Numbered from the stretch's first letter, positions 43,350 through 54,785 are shown. The stretch: 62,000 nt of DNA from Mesostigma viride (GCA_009746045.1 RPFO01000079.1:2850828-2912827); one strand, 5' to 3'. A program made the numbers and translations. The notes: generated by a model from the sequence alone, not told the origin.

Positions 43350-44036
43350 GCACTATGTACTCCACACTATGTACTCTTGGAGTACATAGTGTGGATTACA
43401 TAGTCACTCCTTCCTATGTAATAAGGGCGTGTCTCACCGCGTCGGCAGTCCCCTATTCGGAAATCCCGGATCATATGTACTCCGGACTATGTACTCTTGG
43501 AGTACATAGTCACTCCGGACTATGTACTCTTGGAGTACATAGTCCGGAGTACATAGTCACTCCTTCCTATGTAATACGGGCGTGTCTCACCGCGTCGGCA
43601 GTCCCCTATTCGGAAATCCCGGATCATATGTACTCCGGACTATGTACTCTTGGAGTACATAGTCACTCCGGACTATGTACTCTTGGAGTACATAGTCCGG
43701 AGTACATAGTCACTCCTTCCTATGTAATACGGGCGTGTCTCACCGCGTCGGCAGTCCCCTATTCGGAAATCCCGGATCATATGTACTCCGGACTATGTAC
43801 TCTTGGAGTACATAGTCACTCCGGACTATGTACTCTTGGAGTACATAGTCCGGAGTACATAGTCACTCCTTCCTATGTAATACGGGCGTGTCTCACCGCG
43901 TCGGCAGTCCCCTATTCGGAAATCCCGGATCATATGTACTCCGGACTATGTACTCTTGGAGTACATAGTGTGCCACCCTATGTACTCTTGGAGTACATAG
44001 GGTGGAGTACATAGTCACTCCTTCCTATGTAATACG
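43350..44036. repeat. Palindromic satellite, 153-bp unit, ~4 copies
   Basis: Each unit contains perfect hairpins ACTATGTACTC-TTG-GAGTACATAGT with extended arms, followed by CTCCTTCCTATGTAATACGG and GTCTCACCGCGTCGGCAGTC. Outer arms differ between hairpins but remain complementary (CCACAC/GTGTGG, CCGGA/TCCGG, CACCC/GGGTG). The 153-bp period is a multiple of three, so one frame stays open for 219 codons, but the palindromes explain this better than selection on protein. Confidence 0.93.
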
Positions 44037-44200
44037 GGGGTGTAATCATATGTAATCATGTGTAATCATCGGTAAAAATCGGTAATCATTTGTCATTTTT
44101 TGGTAATCATGTACGTGTAATCATGTGTAATCATGTGTAATCATCGGTAAAAATCGGTAATCATTTGTCCTTTTTTGGTAATCATTTCGGTCAGGGTCAC
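44037..44200. repeat. TGTAATCAT-type repeats
   Basis: GTGTAATCATGTGTAATCATCGGTAAAAATCGGTAATCATTTG-type sequence (given here only in outline) occurs twice in ~75-bp units, ending about 150 bp before the kinase-like gene start. Confidence 0.85.
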
Positions 44201-44350
44201 GTGTGCTTGTCTGCATGATCGATCGTCCAGACAAGCTGCACTGCCCCCAAGACCCTAAGTTACACAAGATGATGTTGTTGGGTGTTGAAATGGAACAACG
44301 AAGGTCGAAAGCCTGCGCTTAATGTAAATTATTAATTACGAGCGACCACC

Positions 44351-45793
44351 ATGGAAAGTCCCGTTACAGCCACAATGGAAAATCCCGTTGACATCGCGCA
44401 AAAACAGGAAAAGAGAAAGCGGCAAGTGGCCGAAGCAGTCCGCCGGTGGCGGTTGAAAAAGAGGGGGAAGAAGAGGGGGACGACTCAATGCATACGTAGT
44501 CAGGCGATGGAGGGTGGCAACGCCGCTCCCCCTATTCGTCAAGACAACGTCGGTGCGAGAAGCACCATAATGCCTGGGCGTGATGGGTTGCACGCTTTCC
44601 GGCCAGTGCCCGGGGCTGCGAGTGTCGCCCGCCCCACGGCTATCCCCGCCTGTGCTGCAGTTCGCCCCGTCAACCCCGCTGTGATGACTCGCGACGTTGC
44701 CGTGTCGCCACTTTGTTTGGCTACCATCCCAGATCCCCCGCTGGCACCCACCGGGGCATGCCATTCGGTGCACACCAAGGAAGCATTGCACAGCAAAGGA
44801 CATACCGGCGTTGCACGTGCACAAGATGCTTCCAAGCGTCCGGACGCCTGCTGCGGTACACCGAATGCGTGGGAAGCAATGCAGGCCAGGCTGGCAGAGA
44901 TGACCACCTGTGCAGAAACCCGGGACATTGTTGAGCGGGGCCTGATGCGGTACCCCCACGTGAGTTTGGGGAAGCGCTTAGGCGCCGGCCTCTTTGGGTC
45001 TGTGCACCTTGTCAAGTCCACTTTACCTGGCTTTGACCATCCTCTGGTCGTGAAAGTGGCAAAGATCCCGCGCGCCACAAACCTCGTGCACATACAGCAG
45101 GTAATTGTGGATCTGAGTGCTGGAGTGGCCAGGGAAGCTGCTCTCATGACCATTGCGGGGCGTCGAGAGGGCACCTGTCCACGTGTCGCAGGATTGTGGG
45201 CCCCAGTTGAGACTGTAGGTGGCATAGTCATGGAGATGGTGACGGGTGACTTGAAGGCTGCCCGTGATGCCTCCGAATACAACCGTCCCTTTGATGTGCG
45301 CACGCCTCCCATCTTGGCGAAGTGCGCCAAAGTTTTATCCAATTTGCACTCGGTTGGAATCATTCATAACGATCTTAAGTGTGACAACTTTTTGTACAAG
45401 GTTGAGGAGGGCACGGCGGAGCCAACCATCTACATTGGAGACCTGGGCCAGGCAACCAGAGTGAACGAGATGGCGCCCATGCGTGTGCCGGGGCAGTCCC
45501 GGTGGCACCCGGCCACGGTCTTGCATCCAAGTGCAAAGGCCTTGAGGGGAACGATACAAGCTCGGCCAGAGCACGATGTTTATGCTTTCTTGGTCATGGT
45601 GGACGACCTGTTCAGGAGGTCGCCCAAGTGCTTTGTCCGCAAGGCAACGGACCCAGTTCTGTGGGAGCTGTGTAGGAAGATTGCTTTTCGACAACAATAC
45701 AAGCACGATATTGTGTTACCTGACATGGCCGGGCTGGCGGACATGTTCCACAAAGCCCGCATATTCGTGCCCGATGCTTACCCCAAGCAGTAA
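44351..45793 (+). CDS. Intronless protein kinase-like protein (480 aa)
   Basis: Residues 1-45 hold two similar starts (MESPVTATMENPV) and a very basic region (KRKRQVAEAVRRWRLKKRGK), likely a nuclear-localisation or nucleic-acid-binding segment. Residues 46-205 are a low-complexity Ala/Pro linker. The kinase domain is about residues 206-440: Gly loop LGAGLFGSV, ATP-anchoring Lys in LVVKVAK, helix-C Glu in VAREAAL, catalytic loop HNDLKCDNFL (HND in place of HRD, catalytic Asp and Asn present), and metal site GDLGQA (DLG in place of DFG). Length and Asp/Lys set suggest an active or recently active Ser/Thr-type kinase of unusual subfamily. ACCACCATGG surrounds the start. The lack of introns in an intron-bearing region suggests retroposition or transfer. 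Confidence 0.8.
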   Translation: MESPVTATMENPVDIAQKQEKRKRQVAEAVRRWRLKKRGKKRGTTQCIRSQAMEGGNAAPPIRQDNVGARSTIMPGRDGLHAFRPVPGAASVARPTAIPACAAVRPVNPAVMTRDVAVSPLCLATIPDPPLAPTGACHSVHTKEALHSKGHTGVARAQDASKRPDACCGTPNAWEAMQARLAEMTTCAETRDIVERGLMRYPHVSLGKRLGAGLFGSVHLVKSTLPGFDHPLVVKVAKIPRATNLVHIQQVIVDLSAGVAREAALMTIAGRREGTCPRVAGLWAPVETVGGIVMEMVTGDLKAARDASEYNRPFDVRTPPILAKCAKVLSNLHSVGIIHNDLKCDNFLYKVEEGTAEPTIYIGDLGQATRVNEMAPMRVPGQSRWHPATVLHPSAKALRGTIQARPEHDVYAFLVMVDDLFRRSPKCFVRKATDPVLWELCRKIAFRQQYKHDIVLPDMAGLADMFHKARIFVPDAYPKQ

Positions 45794-45796
45794 CCG

Positions 45797-45975
45797 TGTT
45801 GCATCCCAAGTGCAAAGGCCTTGAGGGGAACGCTACAAGCTCAGCCAGGGCACGATGTTTATGCTTTCTTCGTCATGGTGGACGATCTGTTCAGGAGGTC
45901 GCCCAAGTGCTTTGTCCGCAAGTCAACAGACCCACTTCTCCATGAGGTGTGTAGAAAGATTGCTTACATCTGTAC
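45797..45975 (+). pseudogene. Tandem duplicate of the kinase 3' end
   Basis: TTGCATCCCAAGTGCAAAGG onward repeats 45522-45690 with about 90% identity (e.g. MFMLSSSWWTICSGG-coding frame equals the shadow frame of the parent). It starts four bases after the kinase stop and ends before 45980. It encodes only the C-lobe segment and has no start of its own. Confidence 0.85.
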
Positions 45976-46029
45976 AGTATGATTACCCCATATTCATCTT
46001 AAGTGGAAGGACATATGCTACTCGTGCAT

Positions 46030-46175
46030 GTGGTGTGTGCCCGAGTAGGTGGCAGTTTACATTCCCCCACCTGCAGGAAGTAGCCCAGAGTGTATTAAAA
46101 GCCATATGCCCCTTCTCAGGGCTATGGGGTACATATTCTCCCAGCGGAGTTATGTTACTAATTAATTAATCACAC
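46030..46175 (+). repeat. Retroposon 3' end with TTAA tail
   Basis: GCAGGAAGTAGCCCAGAGTG, GCCATATGCCCCTTCTCAGG, the hairpin CATA/TATG with CTCCC-AGC-GGAG (46132-46154) and TAATTAATTAAT. Sister of 5106-5361 and 41340-41530. Confidence 0.75.
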
Positions 46176-47065
46176 GTTCATGGCAGGGGCGAGACACATA
46201 AGTTATTTTTTTTTTTTATAATTCATCCATGTACACGTACAACGAGGGAGCTAGCACCCTACCTTGTATCACTGCCTCCCTGTTCTTACGTGCAGGGCCA
46301 AGACGTGGACCCTCACCGCCAACCTTGCCAACTTCTACCCCATGCCATGCATTGAGCTAGCTGAATGCACTTTGGCAATGTTCACAAGTTTCTGGCGTTG
46401 TGGCAGTTGGTGATTTCCAACTGGCTGCAACATCTTAAGGCTCCATTCATTGTCAATGGTATGCTGGCCAAGCCAGAGATATTGAGTAAGTCAGGACAAG
46501 GCCAAGAGGGCCCAGGTCATCAAGGACTTACCCCCCCCTAGCTGCATTGGGGAAGGAGCGTGTTTGCAAACATGGGAGGCATGCTAGACAATTAGATCGC
46601 TAGGGTCGCCAGCACCATAGATATACCATACGACTGTTTGCGTCGGCCTGCCTGTATAGATAGCTTACACCGGTATAGGATTGCGTGCACCCATCCCTCC
46701 ATCCACACCTTGGGGTTAATGCTCCGTGACTCCCGGCCCAACGGGAGCACGAGTTTAATTAATTCATTAATTAATTGGGTCACTTTCGTAAATCAGTGCA
46801 TGCATGTACGTCCTGGCTATTATCAGAACACTTGCCCACGCTCCTTAGTATCATATGCTCACATGGGTCTTATTGCACCCACACAACTTATTGGTCCGGA
46901 TTATCACGAGATCTTGTGGACAGCATGTGCTGGCAGTAAATTGCATTAAATTAGAATATGACTCCGTTGGGACATCATGTAGCACGTATTCGCTAGCATG
47001 CTGATGGGTGGGCGTGAGCGAAGCCACGAAACCTAACTAAGCTAACTCTAAGCTAATCTAAAAAA
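46176..47065. other. No gene; further retroposon ends
   Basis: Contains a T-run (46206-46217); a third copy of the ORF1-element 3' hairpin and tail (46725-46775); a 5'-truncated piece of the same 3' UTR (46813-46890, CTCACATGGGTCTTATTGCA); and an inverted CAAC-type hairpin (46956-46980). Confidence 0.7.
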
Positions 47066-50000
47066 TCAGGGCTCACTCAACATCAGCACCGCGCCACTTC
47101 CTCCTGGGGTGGGGTGGGGGGGCTTGCCCACGGGCGCTGACGTGTGGGCCTGGACAATGGTCTGCCACCTCATCCTGTCCTGCATGGCAGTCCAAGCAAG
47201 AGCGAGGGAGGAAATGTGTTGTTCAACCAGGGCTGGGACCACTAGGTCGGCTGCCTGTAAGTGAAGAAACAATCCACATGACTTGTCCTCGCCTGCATGT
47301 CATGCAAGTTCTTACATCACATCTTGTAGCCACCATGACGAACCAGCAGACCCTGTTGACGACGAGACTTGAAGAAAGGAGGCGTGTCCCGGTCACAGTC
47401 ATCAAGGCCGTACACCCGGTTCCCTGCGTTATGGATCAGTTCCCTGTTTCCTTCCTTCTTGCGATCCCCCTTTCTCATGGGGATTGCAGATGTGGTGCAC
47501 CTGGGGTCGTGGACAGTCCCGTTGCATTGGTGGACCATCGTCACAGCAGCCGTGACACGATAAATAGGGAAGAGTTCACCGGCTACCGGTTCGGCAGCCT
47601 TCTCGAACAAGGGCAGCTGCTGGCGTCTGCTAAACTTGCCCAGTTCTTCGTACCACGTGGGCACGATCCACAAATAGGATTTGCCATCATTCCCTTCCAC
47701 TGACACTACAGCTGTGACTTCACATATCCAATGCTCTCCAGCGTCATCAGCAAGCACGTACCGACGCGGATCCTCCGCGGCACCGACTCTGTAGTCCTGC
47801 GGCCTGTAAGCATAAGTATGCCCCACCGCCACGGTCGCCTTGTATGTGACTGCCTTGCGCCATAGCCGCACACCCGTGGTCTTCAACTCATTCCACGTCT
47901 CCGCCGCCTCGGGAAAATACTCCTTGAAGCGATGCAAGACAATAGCCGGCGTCAAACCATGCTGCACGTGCTCCCACTCGATGACCCCATCAGTACCGTT
48001 GCGTGTGCTGCGGATCAGAAGCTTGGGGATGCCGCCAAAACATGTCCTTACCCGTCCCCCAGCACGTCCCTCGGTGTGTTCAACTGTAGGGTACGCAGCC
48101 CCGTCCGCCAATGCCACCCCCAGTGTAGCCGTGCCGCTTTGGCCGGAGAGCCAGTCCTCATGCACACCTCCACTCTTGAACAAGTACTTGGCAGCTGGGC
48201 TTGATAGCAGTGCTTCACGCGCCTGTGGAGTCAAGAACTTCTCTGGGTCCTCGAGCCCCTTGAGTATATTATCCAACGCGTGCTGCCTCTCCCCTGCGAA
48301 AACAGCGATGCATGGTGAACGGGGCGATGTATCAATCCTTGCAAACAGTACATGCAGTGAGCTAGGCTCATTGATTCCTGAACTTAGTGCACGTTGCCCC
48401 AGGACACTCACCTCGTAACCTCCTCATGGTGCCTTACAATATGCATAACGTGTACAGGGTGGGCTGTCATGCAGTGGGCCAGGTTTGGGATCGCCACCTT
48501 GCATGTATGCCCTGGAACACACCCGATAGAGGTGGGCCACGGGGGCCATTCTGACATCCAAAATCACACATCCCAACCCCAAACCCTAACCTATTTTAAA
48601 CCCTAAGCACAGCCCGGCCCTTATGCATGTACATGTCCACGGTACTAACTCGGCTGGAAGCTTGCGTTGCACATGAAAATAGCAGCAGGCTGGTAATAAT
48701 CCTTACATTTCAGCAGCAACCATTTGTCAGCATCTAGGATATGGCGGGCGTTGACGCTTCTCATCAGGTCCCCAATCATGCCGTGATCCCTCTCAAACGC
48801 ATGGCCGTCCATATCCCAGAGCCTGCCCACGTCCTTGGTCTGGTGCGCCACATGGAGCCCCATATGACAGTTGGCTGTGGCAGCGTTGTGGCCTCGCTCG
48901 TTTGCAGTCTTCCCCCTCTGTGCAACCACGCCAGCATTGGCGTACTTTCCACGAGGCCATAGGGCATTGAAACGTTTCAGGAACTGGCGATACACCTTGT
49001 CGGCATTGTCAGCATGCGTCGGGGAAGTGTACTCGCTCAGTACCATCTCCGTCCACTGCGATGAAAGCAAACATGAGCAGCATTACATTGAAAGCACGTT
49101 TCCAGCCAGTCACGTTTACAATGCGATTATCATATATATTTTTGACTCATGGGGCTTGTAGATAAAAACCTAAAACAGCTCACACATCATGAAGTGACAT
49201 GTCTATGCAAGTGCACATGATGTAGCATACGGGGAATGTTAGGTTGGCAAGGTCTTACCACGCAAAGGTCCCGCACCATTTGAGCAGTGCCTCGAACGCG
49301 CTGGGGAGGCCGTGCGTTAGGTTCTTTGGCAGACTCCCGCACTCGAAGAATCCATTCCATGGCATGTGGTACCATCGGCAGGCACTGCAGGAACTGCATG
49401 GCCTTGAAGAAAGGGTATCGGGTGAACGGGTTCTTGGGCAATGCGGCCCTTCCGCTGGTGGTGGGCCACGCTCTCGCATATGCATCACATTCCCGGATCT
49501 CATCGGATTTCAGGAGCCGGGTGCAGATGAAAATGAACACGGTTTTGATGATCCCCAAGCACAGCAAGTGAAAGATCTCAATGGGAAACCGTCGAAACCT
49601 GTCCCAGTGCCTGAGACCCTGCCATACGGAGGGACGGCTGTGCTTAATACCGTGCTCCGCCTCCGCCTCCTTCGCGAGCTTGGCCCTGGAAAACGCAATG
49701 TGTGGGATGGAAGGCACAAAGTTTCACAATCGGGATACGTCAAAGCATGCAGACCTTGTGGAATGGTCTACGAAAGCTTGGCAGATATCCGAACCACCAC
49801 GGCAGACCTTATGCTACAGACCATCTGTGCACGGTCAGACCTTGTTGCTGCCACACACACAATTGATGACTGCACACAGGGCGGCGTTGCTTTCCTCCCG
49901 CTGGACCTGGGTACCATCCGCCATGCATGCATGGTGCGGTGTGAATGGGTCTACATAAGACTGGTAGATGCAACGTGGGGTGCTACCAGACCAATTGTGT

Positions 50001-50181
50001 TATATAGCATGGAGTTCATGTAGGGTTAACTTACTTCTCACGAGCCGTCAGTCCCTCACGCTCCATGGTTGCGCACACAGCTCGGTGGCCCTCCTCCGTA
50101 CGCAGCTCAAGCACCACTTCGGTGTGCCCCCAGAACTCGGAGTGGAGAGTACAAAAGCCGCAGCCATGATTGCTGCCAGAC
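47066..50181 (-). pseudogene. CACTA/Plavaka-type transposase, C-terminal exons
   Basis: Minus-strand exons inferred: 50181-50035 (zinc-like CGFC then EFWGHTEVVLELRTEEGH), donor GTAAGT; 49687-49258 (FRRFPIEIFHLLCLGIIKTV, the DIMHLLLLG.VK-type motif of Tnp2 transposases), donor GTAAGA; 49056-48652 (TANCHMGLHVAHQTKDVGRL and HAFERDHGMIG, the HL..H....I..FG......FERYNG block); 48411-about 47400 (TYKATVAVGHTYAYRPQDYR and WICEVTAVVSVEGNDGKSYL, a BAH-like or DUF4216-like region); and 47270-47066 (AADLVVPALVEQHISSLALA), acceptor CACTTACAG. A frame slip precedes the last intron. It catalyses element excision and insertion. Terminal inverted repeats were not located. Confidence 0.7.
50177..50181. repeat. 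5-bp target-site duplication (left), CAGAC
   Basis: Matches 57618-57622 at the far end of the four-LTR array; deletion of the array plus one copy restores the transposase reading frame. Confidence 0.92.
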
Positions 50182-50714
50182 TGTCAAAATGTAAGACAGG
50201 TGGCAGGCTTAAAGATCGAATAATGCTTTACTGATTTTATATATATTGACTTTGAGTCGGCGTACAAACGGGTAGCCATGACAATTGCAGGGGCAACATT
50301 AAGTGGAAAAACACACTGTCGCAGTATCCGTCGATCTGGAAATAATCTACGGTATAAGTTAAAGTGCATCCAGCCGCCACACACAAGTGGGTGGCTTACA
50401 TCAACACTAAAATGATGCGTCGGGTCACTAGTATGCAAGTACAAGGACATTGCGCCTCCAGGGCAGCACTTAGTGAACATAGGGTCGGCGCGAAGCGCAG
50501 ATCCAGGCAAATTTTGTCAGACGGCTACAGTACCACTGGTTACAGTACCACTGGTTACAGTACCACTAGGGTACGGATGTCAGCTAACTAAGATATTTAG
50601 CTAACTAATATATTTAGTAAAATGTAGAAGAAAGTAGTCATATAAGTTCCGGTATACCCGAAACTAGCACACTCAATTAAAAGACTGTCAGGCATATTGG
50701 GGCATATCCTGACA
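50182..50714 (-). repeat. LTR 1 (3'-most in element orientation)
   Basis: Differs from the others by an extra TA in a TATATATA run, plus few changes. Contains three copies of a 14-mer CTACAGTACCACTGG/GTTACAGTACCACT on the plus strand. Confidence 0.92.
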
Positions 50715-51122
50715 CCCCCCTTGCATACAATGTGCCTGTTCCCCCTTGCTCAGAGAAACCTATAGCTAGTGAGGGTATAGCCGGGTACACTCCCATGGCA
50801 CCCCCCTTACACGGCTATCTGGTTGGAGCTGAGAGGAGACTTGATGACTGTAGCCCCCAGGTGTCCCTGGGAGTGCGCCACAGTGGCGGTCGCTTGGAGA
50901 ATGCCGGTGACCCTAGAAAACCTTGGTTGTGGCTGCTGTTGCTGGGAAAAATGCTGGGACCCTGGAAAGACATCCGGTGGCCCCCAGGTGTCCCTGGGAG
51001 TGCGCCACAGGAGAAAAGAACACAGGTTGACTGGTTGATGCTGGTACTGCAGTACTGGTCACTGCTGGCTGCTGGCATGAAGACCTGCACCTGTCACGTC
51101 TGGCAGGGCGGGCTACTAGCCG

Positions 51123-52169
51123 CTAGCGATGCAGGAGGGCCAGAGGACGGGTGGGGGGGCTGGCTGCTGTCGCCTGCTGCAGTGCAGGTTGAAAAGCTCC
51201 AGGGCCCACGTCTGGTGCTAGCTGGGCCCAGCTGGCTGCTACCCCTTGTTCCCGGTCCCGGGGGAGCTGGATAAGGCGTTTAGAAGCAGAAACCGGGGGG
51301 AGGTCGGGGGCCTCGTGGGTGGGCGCCGGGGTGTCGGTGGTGTGGTGGGCGGCGGGCCCGCCGGTGTTGCCGCGAGTGTTCCGTAGGTGAGGATACTTCC
51401 ACCAGCAGGTGGGCTCCTGATGAGAGGTGCGACCGCAGTGGGTGCAGCTGGGCCGCTGGGTCCCGCCATTGTGACCGCCACGCCCCCTGCCACGGCCGGT
51501 GCCACGGCCACCGCGTCCAGAGTGGGAGGTATGATACACCCCGGTGGCCTCCGCGGAATCTTTGTTACCGTGCACAAGGTCCCAGGCCTTAAGAAGTGCC
51601 GCCTTAGTTTCCTGTAGGGTGATACCGTCCCCAAGGTTCAATTGGGCAAGGGACGGAAGCAACTCCTCGGTCACGCCGGCGAGCAGATTCTCGGCCAGAT
51701 CCTCGGGTGCCATTTTGGCGCCGGTGGCAATCAGGTCGTTATAAGTTAATTCCCCGTCGGTTATATATTGCCGCATTGTGACGCCGTGTTCCAGCTTCAT
51801 TCGATTTAGCTTGCGGCGTAGTGCTCGCCGGTTGCTCATCTGCAGTTTGAGATGCTCATATTCTTCACAGATGCGATGATATGCCACGCTGCCAGTTTTC
51901 TGAGTAACACTGTTTGCCACTTTGAGTGCCGGTCCAACGAGGCACTGACAAAGGGCCGCAAAAAGAATCAGGTCGCGTTCCTCATTGACCTCGGTGCCAA
52001 GCAGGACAGACAGCATCCCGAATGCTGTCACTACGGCCAGAAAAGGAATCTTCGTGTTATCCCACTTTACTGGGTCGAGGCCGTCGAACTGTGTAATATT
52101 TTTGCAGGCCTGTAAGATGTTGAGATCTTTCGTCGCTTTCGTAGCTGCTGCTGTCGCGGCTGCGGACAT
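51123..52169 (-). CDS. Gag, unit 1 (348 aa, intact)
   Basis: Start MSAAATAAATKATKDLNILQ. The capsid-like helical region (about 25-215) has the Ty1/copia UBN2-type pattern: WDNTKIPFLAVVTAFGMLSV, RRKLNRMKLEHGVTMRQYI, MAPEDLAENLLAGVTEELLP. An RGG-like basic stretch (GRGGRGTGRGRGRGGH) precedes a zinc knuckle C-TH-C-GRTS-H-QEPT-CWWK. Pro-rich tail. It should form particles, but reverse transcription must be supplied by another element. The stop is at about 51123 with 408 bp before the LTR. Confidence 0.85.
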   Translation of the reverse strand: MSAAATAAATKATKDLNILQACKNITQFDGLDPVKWDNTKIPFLAVVTAFGMLSVLLGTEVNEERDLILFAALCQCLVGPALKVANSVTQKTGSVAYHRICEEYEHLKLQMSNRRALRRKLNRMKLEHGVTMRQYITDGELTYNDLIATGAKMAPEDLAENLLAGVTEELLPSLAQLNLGDGITLQETKAALLKAWDLVHGNKDSAEATGVYHTSHSGRGGRGTGRGRGRGGHNGGTQRPSCTHCGRTSHQEPTCWWKYPHLRNTRGNTGGPAAHHTTDTPAPTHEAPDLPPVSASKRLIQLPRDREQGVAASWAQLAPDVGPGAFQPALQQATAASPPTRPLALLHR

Positions 52170-52470
52170 GATTGTCTCGGCAAGGTTAAAATCTGGTCAC
52201 AACCGAGTCTCGGCAAGGTGAAAATCTGGAAACAACCGAGAAAACCGGAGACGCTCAATCCGTAATGGTAAAGATTAATATTAATATGCGACGATGGTTG
52301 AGAACAGCGAATACGAGATAGAGACGATCGTCTAAATACTGGAGTTCTTGAATTTCGATACAGGGAAGCCCGTCAAGGATATGAACGACTGGCATAAAGT
52401 GCCGACGTCGGATTCAGGGAGTCAATTTGCCCGATAAATGGGACCAGTTGCAGCAATTTAGTTGGCCACC

Positions 52471-52483
52471 CCGCTCGATACCA
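52471..52483 (-). other. Primer-binding site, unit 1
   Basis: TGGTATCGAGCGG on the minus strand, directly after the LTR at 52484. Equivalent sites are at 54773-54785 and 57074-57086. Confidence 0.8.
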
Positions 52484-53014
52484 TGTCAAAATGTAAGACA
52501 GGTGGCAGGCTTAAAGATCGAATAATGCTTTACTGATTTTATATATTGACTTTGAGTCGGCGTACAAACGGGTAGCCATGACAATTGCAGGGGCAACATT
52601 AAGTGGAAAAACACACTGTCGCAGTATCCGTCGATCTGGAAATAATCTACGGTATAAGTTAAAGTGCATCCAGCCGCCACACACAAGTGGGTGGCTTACA
52701 TCAACACTAAAATGATGCGTCGGGTCACTAGTATGCAAGTACAAGGACATTGCGCCTCCAGGGCAGCACTTAGTGAACATAGGGTCGGCGCGAAGCGCAG
52801 ATCCAGGCAAATTTTGTCAGACGGCTACAGTACCACTGGTTACAGTACCACTGGTTACAGTACCACTAGGGTACGGATGTCAGCTAACTAAGATATTTAG
52901 CTAACTAATATATTTAGTAAAATGTAGAAGAAAGTAGTCATATAAGTTCCGGTATACCCGAAACTAGCACACTCAATTAAAAGACTGTCAGGCATATTGG
53001 GGCATATCCTGACA
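52484..53014 (-). repeat. LTR 2
   Basis: 531 bp, TGTCA...TGACA, shared between units 1 and 2 of the array. Confidence 0.93.
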
Positions 53015-53394
53015 CCCCCCTTGCATACAATGTGCCTGTTCCCCCCTTGCTCAGAGAAACCTATAGCTAGTGAGGGTATAGCCGGGTACACTCCCATGGC
53101 ACCCCCCTTACACGGCTATCTGGTTGGAGCTGAGAGGAGACTTGATGACTGTAGCCCCCAGGTGTCCCTGGGAGTGCGCCACAGTGGCGGTCGCTTGGAG
53201 AATGCCGGTGACCCTAGAAAACCTTGGTTGTGGCTGCTGTTGCTGGGAAAAATGCTGGGACCCTGGAAAGACATCCGGTGGCCCCCAGGTGTCCCTGGGA
53301 GTGCGCCACAGGAGAAAAGAACACAGGTTGACTGGTTGATGCTGGTACTGCAGTACTGGTCACTGCTGGCTGCTGGCATGAAGACCTGCACCTG

Positions 53395-54471
53395 TCACGT
53401 CTGGCAGGGCGGGCTACTAGCCGCTAGCGATGCAGGAGGGCCAGAGGACGGGTGGGGGGGCTGGCTGCTGTCGCCTGCTGCAGTGCAGGTTGAAAAGCTC
53501 CAGGGCCCACGTCTGGTGCTAGCTGGGCCCAGCTGGCTGCTACCCCTTGTTCCCGGTCCCGGGGGGAGCTGGATAAGGCGTTTAGAAGCAGAAACCGGGG
53601 GGAGGTCGGGGGCCTCGTGGGTGGGCGCCGGGGTGTCGGTGGTGTGGTGGGCGGCGGGCCCGCCGGTGTTGCCGCGAGTGTTCCGTAGGTGAGGATACTT
53701 CCACCAGCAGGTGGGCTCCTGATGAGAGGTGCGACCGCAGTGGGTGCAGCTGGGCCGCTGGGTCCCGCCATTGTGACCGCCACGCCCCCTGCCACGGCCG
53801 GTGCCACGGCCACCGCGTCCAGAGTGGGAGGTATGATACACCCCGGTGGCCTCCGCGGAATCTTTGTTACCGTGCACAAGGTCCCAGGCCTTAAGAAGTG
53901 CCGCCTTAGTTTCCTGTAGGGTGATACCGTCCCCAAGGTTCAATTGGGCAAGGGACGGAAGCAACTCCTCGGTCACGCCGGCGAGCAGATTCTCGGCCAG
54001 ATCCTCGGGTGCCATTTTGGCGCCGGTGGCAATCAGGTCGTTATAAGTTAATTCCCCGTCGGTTATATATTGCCGCATTGTGACGCCGTGTTCCAGCTTC
54101 ATTCGATTTAGCTTGCGGCGTAGTGCTCGCCGGTTGCTCATCTGCAGTTTGAGATGCTCATATTCTTCACAGATGCGATGATATGCCACGCTGCCAGTTT
54201 TCTGAGTAACACTGTTTGCCACTTTGAGTGCCGGTCCAACGAGGCACTGACAAAGGGCCGCAAAAAGAATCAGGTCGCGTTCCTCATTGACCTCGGTGCC
54301 AAGCAGGACAGACAGCATCCCGAATGCTGTCACTACGGCCAGAAAAGGAATCTTCGTGTTATCCCACTTTACTGGGTCGAGGCCGTCGAACTGTGTAATA
54401 TTTTTGCAGGCCTGTAAGATGTTGAGATCTTTCGTCGCTTTCGTAGCTGCTGCTGTCGCGGCTGCGGACAT
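53395..54471 (-). pseudogene. Gag, unit 2 (C-terminal frameshift)
   Basis: Identical to unit 1 through the zinc knuckle. One additional G in a G-run (53560-53566; six versus five) changes the last ~40 residues and extends the frame to 358 codons. The unshifted tail remains readable at 53424 onwards. Confidence 0.85.
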
Positions 54472-54785
54472 GATTGTCTCGGCAAGGTTAAAATCTGGTC
54501 ACAACCGAGTCTCGGCAAGGTGAAAATCTGGAAACAACCGAGAAAACCGGAGACGCTCAATCCGTAATGGTAAAGATTAATATTAATATGCGACGATGGT
54601 TGAGAACAGCGAATACGAGATAGAGACGATCGTCTAAATACTGGAGTTCTTGAATTTCGATACAGGGAAGCCCGTCAAGGATATGAACGACTGGCATAAA
54701 GTGCCGACGTCGGATTCAGGGAGTCAATTTGCCCGATAAATGGGACCAGTTGCAGCAATTTAGTTGGCCACCCCGCTCGATACCA

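Noticed and set aside
43355-44014. 219-aa plus-strand frame with four 51-residue repeats
   Set aside because: Follows from a 153-bp palindromic satellite; residues simply mirror the hairpins.
48560-48610. CCCTAAACCC-like telomere motif
   Set aside because: Only about two degenerate copies (AAACCCTAACC, AAACCCTAAGC); too little for an interstitial telomere.
49244-50023. 259-aa plus-strand frame
   Set aside because: Antisense to transposase exons that show conserved motifs and splice sites.
50732-51274. Plus-strand 180-aa frame repeated in each gag-only unit
   Set aside because: Lies opposite the gag C terminus and 3' leader; no motif, and its end shifts with the G-run length.
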